The notes beneath the pieces were generated by a model, which ran no database searches, was not told the origin of the DNA, and was given only the letters and a program-made list of their open reading frames with translations. Positions 34,023-44,768 of a DNA stretch of 64,000 nucleotides are shown here, piece after piece (positions within the stretch are counted from its first letter, which is position 1; each line of letters begins with the position of its first letter). The translations under genes were made by a program, and so were the position numbers. Source of the DNA: Coenobita brevimanus (taxonomy: Eukaryota; Arthropoda; Malacostraca; Decapoda; Coenobitidae). Location of the stretch: positions 41,144,519 to 41,208,518 of the forward strand of contig CM064669.1 of the NCBI GenBank assembly GCA_032717465.1, written 5' to 3'.

Positions 34023-35527
34023 ATATATATATTAAACAGCCATGGAGACATCACACACCCCTGTTTCAGTCCCACATTGAGATCAAAGAACTCACTCAGC
34101 TCACCATCCACTCGCACCGTAGCCCTAGCTCCCTCGTACATACTCTTTACAGCACTCAACAATTTCCCCTCCACTCCATATATTCTTAATACCTTCCACA
34201 TACCTTTCCTATATATTCTGTCATAAGCTTTCTCCAAGTCCATGAAGGCAGCATACACTTTCCTTCCCTTCTCTAGATACTTCTCCACTAAACATCTTAG
34301 AACAAATATCTGATCTACACACCCTTTTCCCTTCCTAAATCCCCCTTGTTCTTCTCCAACTAGCTCCTCTGTCATATGCCTAACCCTATCAATGAGTATT
34401 CTACCATATACTTTACCAGTCACACTAAGAAGGCAAATACCCCTATGGTTACCACATACTTCTCTCTCTCCTTTTCCTTTGTACAGAGGAACAATTATAC
34501 CTGATTTCCAGTCCCCTGGAACCCTTCCCTCTTCCCAAGCCAATCTACACAACTTCCATATCCACTCCACAGCAATCTCACCCCCATACCTAAGCATTTC
34601 ACCACACACTCCATCAATTCCTGGGGCCTTTCCCAGCTTAATCTTCTTCGTCGCTTCCACTACTTCCGCCCTACTGATCTCTTCCTCCCTCCTCTCATCT
34701 CTTCTTCTCCCAGCCATTCCCCAACCACTTATACTCACACTGCTCTCACTCTCTACATTCAACAAATCCTCAAAGTGCTCCTTCCATCTCCTCAATTTCT
34801 CTCTCTTCTCCACCAACAATCTATTATTCCTATCTTTCACTCCCCTATTATTTCCCCTTTCACACTGCCTTACTTTCTTTACCTCCTTCCAAAACAATTT
34901 CTTACTCTCCCTCCATTTCACACTCAGATTCCTCCCAAACTCTTCATCCACTTTCTTCTTACTCTCCTTCACCAGTCTCTTAACCTCCCTTCTCCTGCTC
35001 ACATATACCTCTCTCTTCTCTCTCTCATCTTCTCCCCTACCTCTACTCGCCAACCATTCACCACATGCCTTCTTCTTTTGTTCCACAGCTCGTTTCACCT
35101 CATCATTCCACCATGCTGTCCCTTGCACACCCTTGCATCTCCTCCTCACTCCACAAATCGCCTCACACGCTGCGCCTATCTCTTCCGTGAATATCTTACA
35201 TACGTCTTCCACCCCTTCCATCTGCTCTAGCTCATACCTTCCCAATCTTTCTTCCACTATGCTCTTATACTCTGTCATTTTCTCACTATCTTGCAATTTC
35301 TCCACTCTTCTTACAGGAGCTGCTTCCTCCTGTCTTCCCCTTCGCCTCCTCAACCACTTTCTTTGCATCTTTACCTTGGCCATCACTAAGTGATGGTCCG
35401 AGACTCCATTCCCCCACCCTCTCCACACCCTTGCATCCAACACTTGTCTTCTCATTCGCTCATCCACACACACGTAGTCTATCATTGCCTTTCGTTCAAC
35501 AAGTTCACCATCCATCCTCCTCATCAC
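34007..35527 (-). pseudogene. LINE copy C endonuclease tail and reverse transcriptase (N-terminal part)
   Basis: A 506-residue frame. Residues 1-50 hold the end of the endonuclease (KAMIDYVCVDERMRR, then SDHHLV with the conserved histidine). A charged linker follows, then the RT entry region (KLGKAPGIDGV, GIIVPLYKGKG, HRGICLLSV), motif A (AAFMDLEKAYDRI) and motif B (GLKQGCVMSPWLFNIY) at the C-terminus. The frame runs into TATATA after FNIY, where an AT repeat has expanded and breaks the link to the FADD motif. It acts in target-primed reverse transcription. The copy cannot make a complete enzyme. Confidence 0.88.
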
Positions 35528-36146
35528 TCTCCATGTATATCTTATGACGAAAGTAGGTGTTGGCTATTGCCAACCCCTTACAAGCACAGATGTCCACCAA
35601 AGCACTACCATTCCCATCTACTTCAGCTGGCACACCCCACTGACCAACCACTCCATCCACTCGTACATTCCCAACTTTGCCATTCATGTCTCCAATCAAC
35701 AGCACTCTCTCGCTCCTCTCAAACTTGTCCATACATGCTTCTACTCTCGCCCAAAACTCATCTTTCACTCTTGCCACTCGATCCTCTGTTGGAGCATACA
35801 CACATACAATCGCCCATGCTTGTATACCTACTTTCATCCTCACCCATACAATCCTTGCACCCACTGTTCCATACTCTCTTATATTTTCCTTCCACTTCTT
35901 GCTTATCATCAGACATACTCCCTCTCTTGCCCTCTCATTCTCACTGACTCCCGCACATATACCTACACCATATTCCCATTCTCTCACCCTTTCACCTTCC
36001 CATTTAGTTTCAGTCAATCCACATACATCCACTTTTGCATCCTCAAGCACCTGAACAATCTCTCTCTCTTTCACTTTATCATTCACTCCTCTTACATTCC
36101 ATGTTCCCACCCAAAGAATGTCCTCTGTCCGTTCCTTAGTCGTCAA
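35505..36146 (-). pseudogene. LINE copy C apurinic endonuclease domain
   Basis: A 213-residue frame from the first methionine. Endonuclease motifs appear in order: GTWNVRGVN, VDVCGLTETKWEG (catalytic glutamate), VCVYAPTED, VLLIGDMNGKVGN (aspartate/asparagine pair) and GLAIANTYFRHK. After FRHK an 11-bp deletion relative to copy A shifts the frame and adds a nonsense tail ending DEEDGW. The domain nicks target DNA for primed reverse transcription. Arthropod annotations often mislabel such proteins as craniofacial development protein 2-like. Confidence 0.88.
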
Positions 36147-36308
36147 CGTATGGTCCGTCCGGGTCCGAGGCGCCTTGTTCGCTTTTTTAGTTAGTTCTTT
36201 TTACGGGGTGGGGCACTAACCCACCACCAACCCTTTTAGTCGCCTCGTACGACAAGCAGGGATACTGGGGGAGTATTCTTGAAACCCCCCTACCCCCAGG
36301 GGGGGAGG

Positions 36309-36320
36309 AAGATTATTACC
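36309..36320. repeat. LINE target-site duplication (right), 12 bp
   Basis: Exact copy of 33170-33181. Confidence 0.9.
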
Positions 36321-36639
36321 CAAACCAAAAAAAAAGAGGATAGAGGAACTAAATTAAGGTAAAAAAAAAAAACACACACACACACAGCAGGGAAGAGACA
36401 GAAGAGGAGGTGAGCACTGAGACTTGGAGGGAGGGTCGAGGAAAACTAGGTCGAAGGAAGAGAAGGAAGATACTACCGTACATAAATGGAACAAGAATGA
36501 GCCCTCGGAGAATGCAACACCTGCGCTCATGTTTGATACTGAAACATATTTTAACACCAAATATATTATGACAAGAGTTTTACGACACAAACCATATTAG
36601 TCAGTCATAGGACCGAACCTTCAACCATGCCATATGACT

Positions 36640-36853
36640 TTCACATGGCAGATTGTCTTCAAAATGCAATTACTTCATCCTTAATTGACCCTGAACCCTT
36701 CCACCAAAACTGGTCTAAAAAGGATCAAAGCTGGAGCTATTTGTTTGTCCTTGGCTTTTCAACTGTTATTGTCAAAAATGAGCCACTCCTTTACCTAACC
36801 CTCAACCCTTCCACCAAGTTTGGTCGAAATCGGATCAAAAGTTTGAACCATAC

Positions 36854-36889
<36 letters not shown>

Positions 36890-36906
36890 TGCACGCATTC
36901 ACGCAG

Positions 36907-36962
<56 letters not shown>

Positions 36963-37016
36963 TACCAGAAACAACAAAACCGTATTGTCCCACACTACCG
37001 TGCGTGGGTATAATAC
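36640..37016 (+). repeat. CA-type dispersed repeat with terminal hairpin
   Basis: Two similar units (TTGACCCTGAACCCTTCCACC at about 36683 and CTAACCCTCAACCCTTCCACC at about 36796, each followed by AAA/GTTTGGTC and GGATCAAA), then CA arrays at 36859-36887 and 36919-36960, then a CCCAC...GTGGG hairpin (36989-37008) and TATAATA. Confidence 0.7.
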
Positions 37017-37253
37017 AATTACCACAGAAAAAATTGTCGAGCCAGTACAGTAAACACTATCGACCTGTTCACTACAACAAGCAAAACATGCACAATTTTA
37101 TTTATGGAAAAAGAAAAAAAGCAGAAACATTTCTACCTAACTTAGTCCAATTGACATTATTACTGGATTCATTCCGGCCCTGTGTTTCAGTACAGTTACA
37201 ATACGTTTTCATATGCTGCCCAACGATTGTCAAAAAAAAAAAAAAAAGGAATA

Positions 37254-37374
<121 letters not shown>

Positions 37375-38189
37375 CTGACAGCTATCTTCGCTCGTTTAAA
37401 GGTCGCTCACGATCATCCAAGTGTCCTTGCAATTCCACAGTTGTTCAGCCAGTAAAGAAGAAAGGTCATCACGGGACTATCCCTCCAACTGAAACTTTGT
37501 AGACTCCAAACATAATACAGGTGGAGGGAGAGAGAAAATCAGGAAAAAAAAGTCTAACAAAACACAGAAAAGAAATCGTTTTTTGTATAAGAACTCTTCT
37601 GTTAATTTTCCTTTTCACACCTCAAGTAGGTATGGGTATGCGAGCAATCACACATCTCACAACACTCTTCACTCATGAAAAAATACTTCATTAAAAAAAA
37701 AAAAAAAGATTTATAGCCATAGTCAGTCATAAGAAGAGGCTATATAATCCGACACTGGAAATTACCGTTTTTTTTTTTTTTTTTATCCCTATTTGTCTTT
37801 ATATTACCAACATTTATCTTCCACCCATATATCATAATTATCGTCATTAAGTTCCAGATGGACGAAATGTGTGTTGTAATGGCCTTGGTTTGTGAGGGGT
37901 TCAACAATTGTGCAATGCAAGAAAAACTGGAAAATCAGAGGCTGTCATTAGGTAAGTGAAAAAGACTGCTAATGCACATTTTTCAAAATTCTCTGACAAC
38001 ATTCCAGGTCATATGAAGCTATGTTAAAAGTTACTGGTGGGATGAGATTGTACTAATGATCAAGTATATTCAGTCAATGCAAGTATTTTTTTTTTCATTC
38101 TAATGCTATATATATTATATTGCTTGTACTGTTTAGTCGACGATGTTTACTGTATTCACTCCATCATTTTTGCACTGATTTTATCGTCC
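37375..38189. other. no gene recognised
   Basis: Nothing supported; short A and T runs near 37692 and 37767. Confidence 0.5.
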
Positions 38190-39513
38190 GTAGCTAATTG
38201 ACTTAATCCTGGAGTGGTTGGTGATGAACAAATTGCTTTCATGTTTCCCTGTCCTCCGCCATCAGAAAAAGCCCATTCTATCTCAGATCATTCTTACTCA
38301 TATATCTTTCGATCTCGTCCTTCCACTACATCCTACGTCACCCTCGCCCCCTCTCTCCCTCCACGTCACCCGGATACACTCTCTAGGTCAGTCTCTTAAT
38401 CTCTATTTGCTCCACATGGTCAAACCATCTCGATGCAACCCTTCTAACACTTTCTAACACGTTCACATCAACATAACACTCCTGAACATCTTCATTCGTC
38501 TGTTTTTACATGTAAACCTACATGCTGCTCTCAAGTAACACATTTCTAATTCTGACACTCTAGATTTATGTACTACCAACATTGTCGAAGTTTCACATGT
38601 ACAGTATACCGGTACTCATACGTCAACATCGAAATCAAAAGTGTCATGCAATGGCTTCAGTACTTCTAAGCTCACATCCCAAAATCTTTGTAGCTTCCCG
38701 AAAATCCCTGCAACCCTCCATCTTGCTGTTCGCCCTTCGTTGTCTGAACTCCCAACAGTGCCCATCACACTACCGAAAACACTTGATAGGCTCTCACTTA
38801 CTCCAGTTCCTAGCCATTCAGCCTCGTGGTGAACTCTGTTATTTAATTTCTTCCATAAACCAAGCCTTTTCTTTTACCTGAATTCACTTTTAAGTTTTGT
38901 TTTTTCCATACATTTCCACTTCACCAAAAGCTACAACTCCCACTCGTCTACACTTAACAGTAACATCACCAAACTATAGTACAGAGCTTCCACACCCTTC
39001 TCTGACACATAAGGGACAATACAACATCCATTGTCTTATATTGTATAAAAATAACACTAATAAACATTTTTAAAAATGTATTAGGGATGAAAAAGTACAG
39101 AAACAAGAAAAATAAGACAACATTTAGGATGGAAGAAGGTCCAGAGTTTTATACCCATTACTACATTCCACAAGCTACAAACGCTTTGTGAATTGCTCCT
39201 TTCAGTCCCTTACCCTTTTAAACCCCCAAACACCACTAAACATGCTGCGGACATTTCTTTTGCGGTCATCTCACTATCCACTTCCTCTTTCTCCTTCAAC
39301 CTATATTTACCCAGTTTCCTTCCTGCCTTTTTGCTTATTCCCTCCCGTAGCAGTTTTTACTCTGTGCAACACCTGCTTTCTCCTGTTGTCCTCTACCTCT
39401 GATCGCTCTTTGTTTTTGCATCATTATCCTCAGCACCACACAGTGCTGGTCCAACAATCTCCATTCCACCAACCATTCTAATATCAAACACTGACCTCAT
39501 ATGACCGTGTGTT

Positions 39514-39580
<67 letters not shown>

Positions 39581-39985
39581 ATATGCAGGTAGCTACTTTT
39601 CCCTTACTACATCTTACTAATATCTGAGGATCATTTTATGTCTGAAGTAGGTATTTGCCATCATTTAGCCTCGCCAGATACAAGTGTCAAACAAAACAAT
39701 GCCATTTCTGTCCCACTGATGTCTCCAATCGAAACAATTCTCACATCGGATAAGCTTCTACATGTGTTCCTGAACATTTCTTCTTAAACTATGGTTGTAT
39801 TCTAGACACTTGACCTTTCATTTGGGCAAACACGCATATATTCGCCCACATTTGTATTTCAGCTTTAACTTTTACCATTAATATCCAGAATCCAAATGAC
39901 TCATACACCTACATATTACATGCACTGAAGCACAAACCCTCCTTAGTGTGCAAATTCTCATTCACTTCAGTACAAATGCAAAATC
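38190..39985 (-). mobile_element. RTE-like LINE copy F, strongly decayed
   Basis: The left end (TTAATCCTGGAGTGG, CTCCGCCAT) parallels the 3' ends of A-C. Blocks then follow the order of copy C on the minus strand: the C-terminal region (38390-38560), RT remnants to about 39060, the endonuclease/RT linker (39250-39480, with CAGCACCACACAGTGCTGGTC matching CCATCACTAAGTGATGGTC of copy C) and endonuclease remnants (39600-39985). Most of the RT palm is deleted near 39060-39200, and a (CA)n array occupies 39517-39575. No open frame survives. Confidence 0.7.
39517..39575. repeat. (CA)n microsatellite within LINE copy F
   Basis: About 59 bp pure CA lying between linker-like and endonuclease-like parts of the LINE. 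Confidence 0.9.
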
Positions 39986-40046
39986 CATAATGGAAGGAGA
40001 AATAAAGCAGAAGATGGAAGAAAACCGAAGCTGGAAAATCGCTAGA

Positions 40047-40048
<2 letters not shown>

Positions 40049-40090
<42 letters not shown>
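40049..40090. repeat. poly(A) run
   Basis: About 42 A residues. Confidence 0.95.
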
Positions 40091-40093
<3 letters not shown>

Positions 40094-41000
40094 GTCAAGA
40101 AACTAAATTGGAAGCCAAACGGGAGAAAGAAATCGTATAGGGAACGAAGAAGATTGCAAGGAGGATGTTGAGACTTGCAGGAAAAGAGTTGAGGATAATT
40201 GAAACAAGGGAACAGGAAAGAGGGAATGGAAAAAAATGAAAAAGATAAAAGTGAAAATTGGGGGAGGAAGAGAGAACTGGATGAAACCAAGAAAAAAAAA
40301 AAAAAAACGAAAGAATCTGAACTGAACGTGAGAGAAAATTCGAGTAGCTGTATTAAAGTCAAAAGGGGAGAAAGAATCACATGAGGAACGAGAAAGACCT
40401 GGAGGAGGGTACACTAAGGAACCATGATAGGCAAAGAAGGATACACCAAGCCCTCGCTATTTCCTCTACTGATATTCTTTATTGCTGTTACGTCCACAGT
40501 AAATTACAGAAACATTCATTGCTACCTACAAAACTCGTATGTCATTTTTCCCCAACTCCATGCAAAACAGTGATATTCTGGAATACACTAACGATTTATA
40601 ATACGACGCTTTGTATTACGATACACAAAAACAAAGATTACACTACGGAACTGAAAGGAAGAAAAAGAGGCAATAGGACAAAGGTAAAGAGAAAAGGGAA
40701 GGAAACTAAGGAAGGAAGCTGGATGGACGTAGGAAAATTAATAATGAATAATATTTAAAGCAATGTGAAGCAGAATTGGTGAACTAAATAAAGATATAAG
40801 AGACAAATCACACGAAAAAGGATGAAAACGATACTCACAGAAAGACGAAGGAGATAAAAGAATGAGAGAAATCAAGAAAAATAGGAAAAAACAGAAGGTA
40901 CAGAAAGCGGAGAGGGAGATCAGAACAAACGGTGTGCAAGGAGGAAAAGGAGACAATGAGAAATACAGGAGAGGAGACAGGGAAAAACATACAAGGAGTA
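40091..41000 (+). repeat. purine-strand tract
   Basis: A/G-rich plus strand (40091-40450 and 40650-41000) with an ordinary-composition island between. No coding supported. Confidence 0.6.
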
Positions 41001-41739
41001 AGGAAGCTGAACATTATCTAAACCTGAACACTTCACCTCTTCACCAGCAGAGCTCTTTTCCGAGCAGGTGCTGTTTATTTTATTCCTACTGATACCAGAC
41101 CATTCTATCCAGGTTAGGAGAGGCTTTTTAAGTAAAAGGTTACTGAAGACTGCATAATAATCCTCACAAGTTCAAAGTCTCTCCAAAACTGAATAAAAGC
41201 GTCTGGTTGTAATTGGAATACGAAGGAAAAAATACTTTCTGTGGATGTGGTTAAAATAGTTTGGCAACAGCAAGAAAGAAACATAAGAAAAGTCAGGGAA
41301 CTGCAGGTTAGATATTTTTCCCCCAGTCCCTTCACACCAAGAGTCTCTCCTATGTTGAGTGAAATACTTCATGCCAGCAAGATGATGATAAGTCTTTAGG
41401 GATCTGACAAGACAAATACAAAATATTCCAAACACTCTTACTACTGGAGGTCTTTCCCAGGCTTCATCTAATACGTACTTTTATAGTATGTCTGCTGTCT
41501 GTCTGTCTGTCTGTCCACTCAAAATTAAGGGGAAACTATCTAAAGGGATCCACTGGGGTCCAAAAGGGGTAACTTTTGCGAGGAAGTTAATGGCATGGTT
41601 TAAATTTGTTAGAGTGGTGTCACTAGCGGCCAAAAGTAAAGCTACTCACGTCAGCATGGTGGAGCCTGGTGGACAACTACCGCAGTGGTTTTAGCTTTTT
41701 CTTACAATTATCTTAAAATCATAACTTAAAATACACTAT
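41001..41739. other. no gene recognised
   Basis: Contains diverged segments of the AGGTCTCT/TTAGCT motif repeat (see 42160-42400) and a (CTGT)n run near 41490-41515. Confidence 0.5.
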
Positions 41740-41905
41740 CGGGTCAACTTGGTGGAGCTTGGTGGCCAGGTGGGTCGAGTAGGCGGGCGGATGGGTCAGG
41801 CAGGTGGGCTTTTGGCCGGGTGGGTCAGGTGGGTGGGCAGATGGGTCGGGTGGGTGAGCTGTTGATTGGAATGGGCAGGGTTGGGTGGGTGGGTGAGAAA
41901 CAGGA
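41740..41905 (+). repeat. G-rich minisatellite (GGTGGGTCAGGTGGGTGGGC-like)
   Basis: Irregular units built from GGTGGGTC, GGCGGGC, AGATGGGTC and GGTGGGTG. Several stretches have four or more GGG runs within about 30 bases, for example 41818-41858. Confidence 0.8.
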
Positions 41906-42159
41906 AAATAGGTCCCTCAGGATTAGGTCCATGGAATGAATTGGTCTATGGCAGGAATAGATCAACGGGGAATATAATCCTGGAGAATTGAAATCATAGG
42001 CCGCGAATAAAATGGAACCCCTGGGGTCATCTACCACAGGGATAGCCAAACAGCTGTGAGGCAATGACAGTGTGCATGGTCATAGCTTTTTATATGAGCA
42101 ACACCAGAAAACCTGCTTGTGATTCCATAAGACGGCAACAAAATGAAAGTAAATTGAAA
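41906..42159. other. no feature recognised
   Basis: Nothing supported. Confidence 0.5.
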
Positions 42160-42400
42160 TTAATTTGAATCCATTTACTACGAGAGGTTTCTCTTCAGCT
42201 GAAAAAAACTGTCTGCTGGTCGTGCAGGAATAAAATACAATAATATTCACTGTACTGAAGAAATACATAGAGAATATTTATAGCACTTGCACGATCAGAG
42301 GTCTCTCTTTAGCTATATAAAGCAGGTGGTGGAACGAAGATTTAACGAGAAGGAGATTCTATCTAACTCCTTCACGATCAGCGTCTCTTAAATGGTAAAC
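42160..42400 (+). repeat. diverged repeats with AGGTCTCTCTTTAGCT-like core
   Basis: Cores at 42185 (AGGTTTCTCTTCAGCTGAA), 42298 (GAGGTCTCTCTTTAGCTATA) and 42380 (AGCGTCTCTTAAATG), the last two preceded by a CACGATCAG box, with AATAAA- or ATATAAAG-type sequence around. Similar weak cores occur at about 5300, 42750, 51590, 52120 and 59345. Confidence 0.5.
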
Positions 42401-43074
42401 GTAAAGGTGGGGACATACTCTATGAGCCACTTAGTAATGGTGCCCATTCCTGTACCTTAGGTCTTTGAGCCTATGGTGGGTTATTAACCAACAATGTTGA
42501 TATTCACGGCCGCAGCATCATCTCTCAAACTCAGTTACTTCCCTAGGTGTTCCTCCAGATGCTCATTTTACCTACCAAACTACCAACGAGTGGATGGACA
42601 TGTGCATCGGATGGCGACAGCTCACCGCACCAGAATTAGAATTCTAGCACTAACAGCCTGTCAGCTTCCAAGAAAGCGATGCTAATTGTTCGTCTATCCG
42701 GTAGAAGCAAACTGAAAGTACACGAAGCTTCCAACTCATTCACAATGCCAGATCTCTAAGCTTAAAGAGCGACTTGAGTTTGATAACGTCTCCCTGCTTC
42801 ACTCGTGCTATCTTTATACGATTTCATTCCGTACAGGCTTTTCGAACTGGAGGGATTAGGCACAGCCTTTGTTACCCCTTCAGTATTAGAGTTCTAAGTT
42901 TAATCAAATTGTGTGGTAGCAAAAAGAGTAAACTATAAATGAAACGCTGAGAACTCGGGTCCCGAGCTGTCGACACAGTGTTGCTCAGTATGCCTCCGCC
43001 AAGCCTTACGCACGGACTCGCCATACAACCTGCATGACAGTTCATTATGGGTTGAACTGAGACTAAAGATTAAC
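42401..43074. other. no gene recognised
   Basis: Nothing supported. Confidence 0.5.
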
Positions 43075-43692
43075 TAAGTAGACCCTATATGACCTTAACC
43101 TTTGACCCCTTGACCTTGCTTATCTAATCAGTTCATCTTCCCTTCTTACTCTACCACTGACAAAAGTTTGGTCGAAATCAGTTGAGGAGTTTAGGAGATA
43201 TCGCGCCCACATCCATACGACCCTGACCTTTGACCCCTTGACCTTGTTGACCTTATCAGTTCATTGTCCCTTCATACTATATAACTGACAAGTTTGGTTG
43301 AAATCCATGTGAAGGTTCAGGAGCTATCGCGCCCATACCCATATATCCATGACCATTGACCCCTTGACCTTGCTGACCTACTCAGTTCATTGTCCCTTCA
43401 CACTATCACTGACAAAAGTGTGGTCAAAATCAGTCCAAGGGTTCAGGAGATATCGCGGGCATACCCTTATGACCTTGACCTTTGACCCCTTGACTTTGCA
43501 GACCTACCAGTTCATCATCTCATACCGCATCACTGACAAAAATCTGGTGGAAATCCTGCTACGGGTTCAGGAAATATCGATCCCAAAATAGTGCTACGTA
43601 CGCGAGGACCTACACACATACGAACGAACGCACGCACGGACAGCCAATCTCCTACACCATACGTGGGAGGAGGCATAATCAAGGTTTTTGGT
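43075..43692 (+). repeat. four-unit 126-128 bp tandem repeat with nuclear-receptor-like half sites
   Basis: TTTGACCCCT or ATTGACCCCT occurs at 43101, 43229, 43355 and 43481 (spacings 128, 126, 126). Each unit reads TGACC-TTTGACCCCTTGACCTTG, CAGTTCAT, CACTGACAAAAGTTTGGT, GAAATC and CAGGAGATATCGC. The last unit runs into ACACACATACGAACG and a terminal hairpin (43649-43671, CTCC...GGGAG) followed by GGCATAATC. Confidence 0.85.
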
Positions 43693-44212
43693 TGAAAATA
43701 TTAAATCGTCTGGTAGCATGAATACCAAAAATTTAAAAGACGTCGCTGTACTAATTACCTAAGATGGAGCTTCAGGGACGTCTTTTTCGCTTTCGTTTTA
43801 CTGCCACCTGACGATTTTGTTTTCCTTAGAGAGACTTTTTGAAGTCTAGGGGTTAGATATAGCCTTCCCCATCAATATCAGGTGGCTTTGCTGAAGTGAC
43901 AAGGAAATGGTGTTTTGTAACCGAGGAAACCATTCACTACGCTGCGTGGGGACAATATAATCAAAGAGACACCTGACGATTACGTAAGTTCAGGCGCTCC
44001 AGTCCATAGGGTTTTCATCCAAGATGAGACTGGGGTTCATTTCTTAAAGGCGACTGATTACTCTCACCCTAAATGCCTGGACTAAGTATCTTAGCCATGG
44101 GACCCACCGCACCTGATGAAGCAATAAAGCATTGGATGGCAGATAGATAGTCGCGTCTAGGGGCAAAATGAAAACGATTGTCTAGCGAAATCACGAAAAT
44201 GAGGTCCTGATA
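43693..44212. other. no gene recognised
   Basis: Flank of the LTR element; nothing else supported. Confidence 0.5.
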
Positions 44213-44217
44213 CTTAA
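44213..44217. repeat. target-site duplication CTTAA (left)
   Basis: CTTAA immediately before the TGTCAC start of the 5' LTR; repeated at 50696-50700. Confidence 0.92.
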
Positions 44218-44365
44218 TGTCACGTGGACGCATATTTTGTGTAAGTAATTGTTCCCCTTCGCGCCACGTGTATAACTAGCTAGTTAAGGTGTTACTAAAT
44301 TAACGAACTGGCGACCCAATGAAGTTGTGGTAGGCCTGCATATAAGCCCAGGCGCAGAGGCTCGG

Positions 44366-44403
<38 letters not shown>

Positions 44404-44747
44404 CCCTGTCAGTGACGCCGGCTGGCTCTGGGTCGTCCAGGTTTAAGGTTTGTGTATGTCCTTGGCTAGGGATGTAGGATGGACTTTAGCAAGTTTATGC
44501 TCTTGTCCAGTAGGCAGGGTGATGTTTTGTGTTTTGTTTTCCCACTGTTGGTTGTAAGTTAAGGTAGTTTAATAGATTATGTTAATTTTGTACGTGGTGT
44601 TTTGACTCTCCTTAAATGTTCATATGCTAAAGTAACTCCAGATCTAAGTAGTACAATATGGTCTTGTCGTACACTCAATTATCATTTTATCGTGGTTTTA
44701 CTCAGGCCGTGCACCCTGTCCACTTGGTGATTGGGTAGTTTGCGACA
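44218..44747 (+). repeat. 5' LTR (530 bp)
   Basis: Starts TGTCACG and ends GCGACA (TGTC...GACA inverted ends). U3 holds two CACGTG E-box sequences (44221-44226 and 44265-44270), a perfect TAACTAGCTAGTTA palindrome (44273-44286) and a TATAAG box (44341-44346), with transcription probably starting around 44370. A (CT)n run follows at 44370-44399. It differs from the 3' LTR only at 44244 (A here, G at 50192) in my comparison. Confidence 0.95.
44341..44346 (+). promoter_or_regulatory. LTR TATA box
   Basis: CATATAAGCCC in the 5' LTR, about 120 bp from its start, at a typical position for a retrotransposon core promoter. The equivalent sequence is in the 3' LTR. Activity is inferred. Confidence 0.6.
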
Positions 44748-44749
44748 AA

Positions 44750-44768
44750 TGGGGGCCTGTCCGGGATT
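44750..44768 (+). promoter_or_regulatory. primer-binding site, tRNA-Pro type
   Basis: TGGGGGCCTGTCCGGGATT begins two bases after the LTR. The complement of the tRNA-Pro 3' end, used by murine leukaemia virus, is TGGGGGCTCGTCCGGGATT. The two agree at 17 of 19 positions, with TC changed to CT. A tRNA-Pro primer is therefore the best guess. Confidence 0.75.

Larger units (their letters stand above)
33182..36308 (-). mobile_element. full-length RTE-like LINE copy C
   Basis: A 3127-bp non-LTR retrotransposon on the minus strand bounded by exact 12-bp duplications. The 3' end carries a short tetranucleotide tail ((TATC)n on the plus strand, GATA on the minus strand), as in RTE-type elements. The 5' leader is about 160 bp. 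Coding order is APE endonuclease then reverse transcriptase, about 3.1 kb in total as is usual for RTE. It is broken by an 11-bp deletion between endonuclease and the SDHHLV motif, an AT-dinucleotide expansion at 34021-34032, and a deletion after the FADD region near 33785. Clade assignment by eye only. Confidence 0.9.

Noticed and set aside
34392..35393. 333-codon plus-strand frame
   Set aside because: Antisense shadow of the LINE copy C reverse transcriptase, whose minus-strand frame has clear RT motifs.
35544..36194. 216-codon plus-strand frame
   Set aside because: Antisense of the LINE endonuclease domain.
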